From positions 1,860,001-1,924,000 of the forward strand of contig OY744472.1 of assembly GCA_963556145.1 (NCBI GenBank): 64,000 nt of DNA, written 5' to 3'. Positions 55,912 through 64,000 of this stretch are shown here, piece after piece. A program made the translations under genes and the position numbers. The notes below the pieces were generated by a model. That model did no database searches and was not told the origin of the DNA. It saw only the letters and a list, made by a program, of their open reading frames with translations. This stretch comes from Hygrocybe punicea (Eukaryota > Basidiomycota > Agaricomycetes > Agaricales > Hygrophoraceae). Each line of letters starts with the position of its first letter. Positions within the stretch are counted from its first letter, which is position 1.

Positions 55912-57013
55912 GTGCACTGCGTATCAACGACCACCAAGCCCTGTGTGAATCATCACCAAAATGGTTTGTCAGTTAATCCGGCCACCTGACCAAGGAGGTG
56001 ACAGTGATGGTGATGGCAACATGAGTGATACTCCTGACACACCTGGTAGCATCATTCAATCCACCCTTGATGACCTTAAAACAACGTCCATGGCTTTCCT
56101 TGTGAATCCAGCGCCGATTGAATCTACAGCTAATCTTTCATTGTTCATCCCTCTGCCTGTATCGCCCATGCTACGAAGTCATGAATTGCTTGATATCGAG
56201 CCAGTCATGGAGTGGGAGTGGGAGCTTCAAACTGTTCTGCATGATATGGAGCTTCAGAAGGCATAGGGTCAGGTGGTGGGACTGCACTCACAGATAATCC
56301 TGCAAGGGATGTATTGCGATCGTGTGCGTGGTCAACTAGCAACTCAGGAGAAGAAGAAGAACAAAGGAAAAAGTACCGCTTTGCACACAGATGGTAATGC
56401 ACGCCTTCTGACAGGCAATGAATTCTTCGATCAGGTCGTCGAACATACCGAAGCAATGGAGGCAGCAGCTGTTGAAAAAGATATGTGGAAGCAGAACAAA
56501 CAAGCTCATAGGGGGGCAGTGGCCAAGTGGAAGGAGGAGGAGGAGGCAAGAAAGAAGAGGAACAGTGAAAAAACGGCTGATTGGAAGGCAAAAGTGGCCA
56601 AATGGGAGATAGAAAAAGCCGATGCGAAACGAGAAAAACGGCGCATTCAGTGGAAGAAACCGGTCCGCGGACCCCTTGAAAAGGCCATTCCAAAGCCCAA
56701 GGCAAGGGAGGAGCATAACGAAGACGATGAACAAAGCAGCTCGAGTGACAATGAGCCAGATAGCGATGATTCTGCAGGTGATGAATAAGGTTGGCATATT
56801 TCCCACGCCCGTTCAAAGGATGTACTAAATGCCCAAAACAGAAATTCATTGATATTTTTGTCTGTAGCCCCCCTTGCCTCAATTTTTTTTGCCATCGTGA
56901 TAGTACACATATTAGCAATGAATTTGTGTTGTAGAAGAGTATTGGTAGCATGACATTAATTGTGGTAAGAACAAAAACAATTTTGGTGTTCAAAGGAGCC
57001 ATTGAATACTGTA

Positions 57014-57336
57014 TAAGACTGACCACTTTTGGCAGAATTATCCATTTCATGGATATTTCAGACAAATAACTTTTGGACTAGAATACACTTTGATTTTATG
57101 TTGTTTGTTATCAGGCTCCTGCCAAGCTGCTTGCAAGAGGGTGAGGGATATATCCCAGTGCACTGATATCAGTGATAACCCATTTATTATGAGCAGGTTG
57201 AGACCAGAAATCACCGTTGCACTGGCAGGGCTGTGCTGACAAGCAAGATTTCCGTCTGAGCACAGAACGGTATGTTCAGTAACTCAGTAGATGCCGGTGG
57301 CGATGCACTTGTTGCTGTGATGCCAATTGGATACTC
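57014..57336. other. Spacer right of the pogo element
   Basis: No ORF or repeat recognised, apart from short GATATC/CAGTGATAAC motifs. Confidence 0.35.
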
Positions 57337-58158
57337 ACTTACAGCCATTTGCATTGTTTATGGCAGTTAGACACAGAATTTTGTTCAATAAGAAAAGATG
57401 GACTTAGACAAAATTTCTGTGCTCTGTCTTGTATCTCATGAAATATTGCATGGATTGACATGGTGATAGAGGGAAAGTTGTACTATTTTTGAAGGGCTAT
57501 CAGGCCCTGTAATTACATTTGGACAATATTGAGTGTGTAGTAAGTTGTGGATGAAATTAAAGGTAAACTAGTACTTTTTGACACTCAAAATGATATTGTC
57601 AAATTATGGCATCAAATGAACTCCAATGAAGGAGATTGTAGGGAGAAACTTGTTTAGTTTTTCAAGGGCTAGAAGTGCATATATCATGTTTTTCTTTATT
57701 TTTCTCCTTTGTGCCAATATTACATCTATACTATGTTTGTCTGCATTAAGCCTGAAACATGACAAGAATCATAAATATTGGCTCAAAGGAGAAAAATAAA
57801 GAAAAACACGATATATGCACTTCTAGCCCTTGAAAAACTAAACAAGTTTCTCCCTACAATCTCCTTCATTGGAGTTCATTTGATGCCATAATTTGACAAT
57901 ATCATTTTGAGTGTCAAAAAGTACTAGTTTACCTTTAATTTCATCCACAACTTACTACACACTCAATATTGTCCAAATGTAATTACAGGGCCTGATAGCC
58001 CTTCAAAAATAGTACAACTTTCCCTCTATCACCATGTCAATCCATGCAATATTTCATGAGATACAAGACAGAGCACAGAAATTTTGTCTAAGTCCATCTT
58101 TTCTTATTGAACAAAATTCTGTGTCTAACTGCCATAAACAATGCAAACGGCTGTAAGT
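57337..58158. mobile_element. 822-bp foldback with a loop of about 65 bp
   Basis: The arms at 57337-57715 and 57780-58158 are nearly exact complements (start ACTTACAGCC, end GGCTGTAAGT). The loop is around 57750. The arms show no ORF of length. No target duplication could be set. Confidence 0.8.
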
Positions 58159-58371
58159 AGGCACATGTAATAACTGTTTGAACTGTTTGTCACTGTACTA
58201 TTTCATTGATTCTACTTCCCATAGTTCAAACTTTCAAAGCTCATGATTACTGTAATAACTATTGTCAAGACTCTAGAAATAATGTATCTTAAGTACTTCC
58301 AATGTGCCCTGGCAGCTGGCCAGTGGGCAATGATCGATGATCATTTAACTCAACCCAGACCGCCACACAAA

Positions 58372-61300
58372 CTATTCCATCTCTCTCCATGGTCTATCAA
58401 CATTGACGTCCTGGTCACCGTCTTCCACGGACTCAACACTGGCAACCGTAAGGGCTTCCATCATCCTTGTGAAATCGTTCATGTCAACCTCTGCTAATTC
58501 ACGCACGGCTCTGTCGTATCCGCCCTTCTCATCAACAGGAGCACGAGGATCCCAGCTGATAGGCAGACCCTTCCACCCGCCATTGATATGGATGTAATTC
58601 AAGAAAGACCGCCATAGAGGATCAAGCGACAACACGGAAGGATTCCCCACAACGATCAGCAACGCTTGTGCACGTGTTACGGCAACTAAGGAAGAATTTA
58701 AGGACAAAATTGTGAATGTAGGGTAAGTGTAGGTACCAACCATTAAATCTCCGTGGATTCGCAACAAAGCCAAGGGTATGCTTGAGATCATACTGCACGA
58801 AATCTCGGCTGCTTCTCACAGTTGAAACAATAATCACTCGCCGCTCCTGCGATGTTTCACAAGTGTCAGATTTAGTTTTCACAGTAGGCCAAGGAAAATT
58901 TGGCCATACCTGGCCTTGGAATTCCTCAACGCTCCCCACCTTGACACCATCAGCTACCGCCCTCAGAGCACTCCGAATCTTCAGACATTGCGCATGATAT
59001 GGAGTGATGACACCGATGTCGTTGTCAGCTATCATAGTTAGAACTCATTAGCAAATAAGAATTGTACACATTATGGGAATTCGTACTGATGCGTCGTTGA
59101 CGGTCTGATCGAAGAGCTTGCACATACGCCTTGACTTGCAAGGCTTCATCAATATTAAAAAATGATGGTGAAGAAGCTTCCCGGTCATCTTTTCCGGACA
59201 TGGCATGAAACACTACAGGAAATTCCTTGGCGACCACATGAGATGAGCCAACGTAGAGATTGACAATTTTTTTGTCTGCGTGTGGCTCTAATTCTCCCCC
59301 GTAGAACCTCTCGTTCGGAAATTTCAAAATTGCGTCGTGCGATCGGTAGTTCTTGGTCAACTTGACAACACTGCAATCGGACAAACACCAAGAATACATG
59401 TCATGTGAGATTTGATTTAGAGGTAAGACTTGACTCACGTCGTACAATGACGTTTCTTCTCATCATAGAGCTCAAGGTCCGTAAGGCGCTCCAGGTAGCT
59501 TTTCTCGAGCCCAAGTTCCCGAGCCACGTTGGAGCGAATGATGGGGCCGAGTTGCTTCGGATCACCAGACAGAACAACATTAGTCGAGTTGTCCGCCATC
59601 GTCTTGATCGCTAATCGGGGACACATTTATCAGGATTTTCCTAGAAATGTAATGTAAAAATCAACAACATGCCTATCATAACTTCCGGCTCAGTAGCCTG
59701 ACCAGCCTCATCCACAAAGATATGACTGAAATGTCCGCGGGGCATTCCAATGCCATAGGGGAATGCAGCTGATACGCAAGTCGTGACAATCACTTGAAAT
59801 TGCTTGATTCTCGCCAGTGGAGGAAGGGAGAAGGTACCGTGTGCGCCTTCTGCTCCCTCACGCCAATAGGAATAGAGCCGTAATTCATCCGGAACCGAGG
59901 TCTTGTGTCGCGAGGGGGCATAAAATCTGAACAACGTGTCCGTAGAAAGTCTTGTCAAGCGTAACGCGATAATATCGGCAGCGGAGTTACTAGGCGCGCA
60001 AGCAAGAATTCGAGCCTTTGGGTTGTGAACCAGGATTTGAAGGATAGCTTCTACTATCGTTACGGTTTTCCCTGTCCCAGGACTACAAATTCATTTGTAA
60101 AAAAAAAGTGATCAAGGAGACATTGTGGTTCGACTCACGGTCCGAATACGACAAACGGCGCCTCGCCAGGTTTCTGATGCACAATAGACTTGACAGCCTG
60201 AAGCTGAGGGATATTTTTCCCCACTAGTGGATTGAAAATACGGAGCTGAATATTAGGTGAGATGGCGTTGTCTTGCCTGTGCAGATGGGTCTCATTCGGG
60301 AAGAGAAGCCGATCGGGCGAAACGGCGGTACTGAGAGCCTGATGCTGGCGGCGCATAGGATATCGGTTCAATTTAAAATGAACGTTGTAGCGTTGATCCT
60401 TGGTCCAACCTCCAAACGACGTGTGGAACCTGACGCCTACTTCCTCTTTTCGTACGATATGCACAGCGCCTTCATACCAATGGCCTGGTTGAGCACCATG
60501 TTTTTGGAATAGGATACTGTCGCCTGCTCACAAAGTGATAAGTACTTGATCATCAAGGGTTCCAACAAACTTCACAAACCGACGAGTACGCTTGGTCGAT
60601 TTTCAGCCAAGCCGGGTATATCAAGGCTATTCGGGTGGAAAGTATCACGTCAATTCCTGAAATAAAATAAAATAAAACAATACTCACAAGTAATACGGTC
60701 TATGGGATTTCAATGTCGCATCGGAAATGTCATAAGTCACAAGATCTAATCTGTTAGGGTATAAGATAGGTAGGTCAGAGAACCGAACGTCGAACATACT
60801 CCATTCGAGATTCTTCGATCCACAATAACATTTGGAAATGTCTCCCATACAATTCGCTATCAAATTTCTTGGGCAAAAAGACTCTCTTAACGCGTCCAAG
60901 AACGTCTGAGAACGAGCCTATTGACAGTGCCAATGCAAGAGACTGGGGGATTTTGGCGAGAGGAAGTGATATCTTCCAGGGTATGGCTTCGAGGGCATGC
61001 GGCAGGACTCCGGGCACGACATCTGTCTCAGGCTGTCGCTGAGAGCGTTTACGCGGTTGATATGGCGTCTTCGGTTTGAGACGTTCGTGATCCGCCTCGT
61101 TACCAACGACTGCTTTCAGTGATCGTGAAATCAAGAACCGCTTCCTCAACTGGACGTCCTCGAATATAAAGTCGAGACGGTCATGGTAGTGACCATGATT
61201 CGATTCACGAAAAGTCAGGGCGAAAGTGATGGACCGAGAAAATGTGATGTTGCGGTTGGTACCATCAATGGTCACCGAGAAACTATCAAAAAACATCTCG

Positions 61301-61811
61301 CAAAAGTGATTATTCTCAACTTGATAGATTCTTACGAAGAATTGGTGATTCGGCCTTTAGCCGAAGCAAGCTTCATCTCGATAAGTCTCACCACTGAGGT
61401 CGGGACAACCGTTTTGATGTCGTATTTTGCTGTAATTCCTCCCTCTGCAACATCTACGATCCCGAAATCCATATCTGTGGGAATGACGATACCGTATTTG
61501 TCCTGTTCTGCTTCGCTCAGTGCTGCCTTGTAAGCACTGAAGGGCTCCCGCATCTGATGCCTATGACTCTGAGTGTGGCTCGCCCAAGCTGGTCGGGCAT
61601 TACTGCGGTGACGGTGGCCTAACAAGTGCTGATCCCAGGACGACGATTGAATATTGATTTGGCAAACAGCACAGTGGATGATGCCCGTCCGGCCTGCAGC
61701 CATTCTCCGATGCCTTTTCCCTGAAAGGTGGGGTCGGACATCGTGGCTGCATTTGCATGAATTGTTAGTGCAGACTCCACTATTGAGCAATTGGGAACAG
61801 ATTTGGGGCAT
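58372..61811 (-). CDS. SF1 RNA helicase of the SDE3/MOV10 (Armitage) type
   Basis: From ATG 61811 the protein opens with a CCCH-like finger (CSQLLNSGVCTNNSCKCSHD) and a second Cys/His finger (HCAVC...H...H), as in fungal relatives. A beta-rich region follows (SFSVTIDGTNRNITF...). The helicase core then shows GPGTGKT (motif I, across an intron near 60.1 kb), DEAGQATEPE (II), VVLSGDPKQLGPI (III), LTKNYRSHDAIL (IV), VGSVEEFQGQ (V) and NVAVTRAQALLIVVGN (VI), ending in an acidic tail at 58372. Ten or more short introns are present. Plant SDE3 and animal MOV10/Armitage act with Argonaute in RNA silencing and retroelement control; the fungal role is inferred by family. It lies downstream of RPT6 on the same strand. 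Confidence 0.92.
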
Positions 61812-62621
61812 GAGTGAGCCAGAGAAAGAAGAGTCGAGGACGGGAGAGAGCACGGAGATCCTTATTTATATAATTTATACGACTGCGGTTTTGACCGCGT
61901 TTTTTCTAGCTTGTGGCGTGGCGTCGCAACTTCATGGCGGTCACAACATCACGTTTTTCGTGTCACACCGTCTTTCCCTTGGTGAAGGACTACAATTCTC
62001 GGGAATCATTACCTTCGTATCCTACCACAATGTGAATGTATGCGGACAGATTCAATTGCTCCACGACTACACGGATACCGGTGTCGACTATGGGGTCACC
62101 GCTCGGTGCTTTAATCATGTCGGCAACCTCTTTTGCATCAAGCGTAATGATGACAACCTGTACAAAGATCTAGTTATTGGTTTGCGTGCAACAGAGGAGC
62201 GTCAGTGAGTACCCGTCGTCGGAGACAAGAAGATGCGGGTACATCAAATTAGCTTCGCTGGAACCGAAGATTGCTGAAGCCTACTATAATACCAGGTGCA
62301 TTTTTTTCTCAATATTGACCGTTTTGACTCACTCATAACCCAACACAAAGCGCCGAATTCATCGTGGAGAAGGTGCAAGCCACAAACGCGCAGATATAGG
62401 TGGGTCTGACATTGCCGGGCTTCCAGCAAAATGGCAATTCCTCGATCCAGTGCACGCAAGCTGAGGCAACCCTCGCACGCAATGCGAAAATTCCAAGTAA
62501 GGCCAACTCATCTTGTTTGCTGCCAATTCTCTCAGTTTAAACAAGCCTGGCGCAACCAAACTACCTGTAATTAGGTGGTAGCAAATGTGATCGCCATAGA
62601 TATGGCAGAACAATAATAGAT
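61812..62621. other. Intergenic between the helicase and RPT6
   Basis: It should contain the helicase promoter. A plus-strand ORF (61813-62208, MSEPEKEESRTGEST...) has one hydrophobic helix but overlaps the helicase start on the other strand, and has no recognised domain. It is not called. Confidence 0.4.
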
Positions 62622-64000
62622 CTAAGAAAACAATTTGCTGACAGAGGTATTCCCTTCTTGGTTCTTCTTGAGTACCTGCAATCAACGAACAAGGTCGTCA
62701 GTCCACAATTTCTGATTTCCAAAATGGAGTATAAAAAAAAGGGAACCTTTGCCACCGCAAACTCGAAATCTTCCTGCGTTACATGCTGTCTCCGCTCACG
62801 CAGCGCGTACATGCCTAGATAGGAACCAATGTAACAAAATCGTCGAAAAGAATATGCGGGAATGACGCACCAGCCTCAGTGCAGATACCTCGTACCTCGG
62901 CACCGGAACACTGTCCCATTTTCTCGGCCAGTGCGCGTAAATTGATACCACGTTGCAATGACATCTATTTACATGTCGAACACGTCCGTGAGTAAAGTTA
63001 CACAAGGGCGCACACAAGATATGGGTGCGGCACCTTGCGAGAATGGATCCGCAGGATGCTAACACGAGCCTCAGGTCCAGGTGGAGGGAATTCAATCTTG
63101 CGATCTATTCTTCCAGGTCGAAGGAGTGCGGGGTCGAGGATATCTATGGGTGGCAGAGTTAACGAGCAGGAAATATAACCATGACGAAGGATTAATTACC
63201 TATCCGGTTGGTAGCCATGATAACCTTGATATTTTTTGCTTGCTCAAACCCATCCAGCTGATTCAGCAGCTCCAACATCGTCCTCTGCACTTCGGAATCT
63301 CCTCCACCACTGCCGCTCTCCCCTCTTGAACTCCCGATCGAGTCGATCTCGTCCATGAAAATGATGCTTGGCGCGTGTTCTCTCGCCATCACAAAGAGCT
63401 CTCGTACCATTCGGCTTCCCTCGCCAATATATTTCTGCACCAACTCACTCCCACTGACTCGAATAAACTTACAGTCGGTGTGATGCGCCACCGCGCGTGC
63501 GAGTAGGGTCTTCCCCGTCCCGGGTGGACCATAGAGCAACACCCCTTTAGGTTGCGCAATACCGAGCGCCTCGAAGAGCTCAGGGTGCTTTACGGGCAAC
63601 TCGATGACTTCCTTTATTTCTTTGATTTGCTTATCGAGCCCGCCAACCATCTCGTATGTGCTATCAGGCACCTTTTCAACCATCATGAGGGAGACGAGGG
63701 GGTCGACCTTATTTGGTAAAATCTTGTGAATGGTGTACGAGTCCGAACGGAGGGCGACACGGAGATTTGCGGTTAGGGCGGAGAGCTCGATTTCAGAGTC
63801 AAAGTCAACGACTGGCAGGGAGTAAGCGAAGAAACTTAAATAGAAAGAAAGCACAGTAGCAGTAGAATACGCACTATACTTCCCCTCCGGCTGGACCTTC
63901 ACCAGCACCTTATTCTTGCCCATCACTTTCACAACCTCCCCGACATAACTGCCTGGTTCGTGCAACACTTGTAGCTCCTCCCTCAACAGGCGAACTATAC
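62622..64000 (-). CDS. RPT6: 26S proteasome AAA-ATPase subunit RPT6 (5' end outside window)
   Basis: Reading from the window edge: [20 protein letters not shown] (end of the coiled coil and OB domain), the intron after [13 protein letters not shown]..., then the AAA domain. This has GPPGTGKT (Walker A), [14 protein letters not shown] (Walker B) and VIMATNR (sensor 1). Later exons give [72 protein letters not shown], and finally [16 protein letters not shown] with TAG at 62622-62624. The alpha-helical tail and the ITxxDF-type block identify RPT6 (subunit 8) among the six Rpt proteins. It unfolds ubiquitylated substrates at the proteasome base. The N-terminal part is missing. Confidence 0.93.

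Larger units (their letters stand above)
51966..56788 (+). pseudogene. pogo/Fot-like DDE_1 transposase, interrupted and with several stops
   Basis: ATG 51966 (MVGRAKSATKKAQIL) begins a helix-turn-helix region that breaks at 52198 in LHHLVNGG, where the 1442-bp element sits. It resumes in frame at 53649 (QKLSDFNAKKGWLLREEAEM), with a CENP-B-like second DNA-binding part. The core follows: AVDETSFQ (first Asp), an intron at about 54243-54294, VLLVDGHNSHY (second Asp), and QGLDIICFG (third Asp), a DDD triad typical of Fot/pogo. Lesions: TGA 54579, TGA 54705, the MITE at 54781, TGA 55946 and TAG 56264. The C-terminal exon (to TAA 56788) is a charged coiled coil (AKWKEEEEARKKR) ending in an acidic tail. 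Inactive as it stands. Confidence 0.8.
51143..57011. mobile_element. pogo/Fot-like (Tc1/mariner) transposon, 5.87 kb with nested insertions
   Basis: Ends CAGTATTCAATGGCTCCTTT match in inverted orientation, and TA flanks both (51141-51142 and 57012-57013). The left end has an extra tandem copy of ATGGCTCCTTTGAA. Subtracting the inserts at 51542-51861, 52199-53640 and 54781-55098 leaves about 3.8 kb. One plus-strand transposase gene fills it; a fourth insert at 55118-55911 is likely. Confidence 0.8.

Noticed and set aside
56205..57065. 286-codon minus-strand ORF
   Set aside because: It is antisense to the charged C-terminal exon of the pogo transposase and runs past the element's right end.
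61813..62208. Plus-strand ORF with one hydrophobic helix opposite the helicase start
   Set aside because: It overlaps the helicase 5' end and promoter, and has no homology that I can name and no splice support.
1..64000. CRISPR array, rRNA, bacterial operons
   Set aside because: No spaced direct repeats of CRISPR type and no rRNA; the intron-rich genes are eukaryotic.

Overview
The window looks like nuclear DNA of an agaricomycete (mushroom-forming basidiomycete). The genes are split by many introns of about 50-60 nt with GT-AG borders. The recognisable proteins are typical fungal housekeeping proteins, and the transposase types (CACTA/Tnp2-like, PIF/Harbinger, pogo/Fot-like) are those common in Agaricomycetes. 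No species can be named from sequence alone.

Layout. (1) 1-18 kb is a nested transposon island with no supported host gene. It holds part of a non-autonomous TIR element carrying a small LTR element (167-1981), a 2.46-kb near-perfect palindrome (3182-5637), and a second, older relative of that palindrome (5944-15280). The older copy has been filled by a PIF/Harbinger element (6429-11669), a solo LTR and several short TIR elements. Two further palindromic or TIR elements follow (15323-16932, 17255-17625). (2) 18.4-39.4 kb is a gene-rich stretch: a possible nucleotidyltransferase-fold protein, an MRS2-type mitochondrial Mg2+ channel, a single-pass membrane protein, tRNA-Val(UAC), a multi-pass membrane protein, a short oxysterol-binding protein, a decayed repeat protein, tRNA-Val(CAC), two divergent paralogues of unknown function, the GPI-anchor glycosyltransferase PIG-A/GPI3, and a small hypothetical gene. 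(3) 39.5-58.2 kb is a second transposon island, with a CACTA-like transposase and its partner gene, a pogo/Fot-like element (51143-57011) interrupted by at least three other insertions, and an 0.8-kb foldback. (4) 58.4-64 kb returns to genes: an SDE3/MOV10-type RNA helicase and the proteasome ATPase RPT6, which is cut by the window end.

The unusual signal is in the repeats. At least ten elements share termini beginning TAGNG and 8-bp target duplications. The larger ones carry recurrent dyad modules of almost constant length (about 53 bp; CCTCGC...TCAATTGA...GCGAGG) plus microsatellite cores, and no hAT-type transposase is visible, so they would have to be moved in trans. Several elements are giant inverted repeats whose transcripts would be long hairpins. 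The transposase genes are broken by a few in-frame stops, mostly TGA where CGA can be inferred. Nested target duplications allow the insertion order to be read directly.
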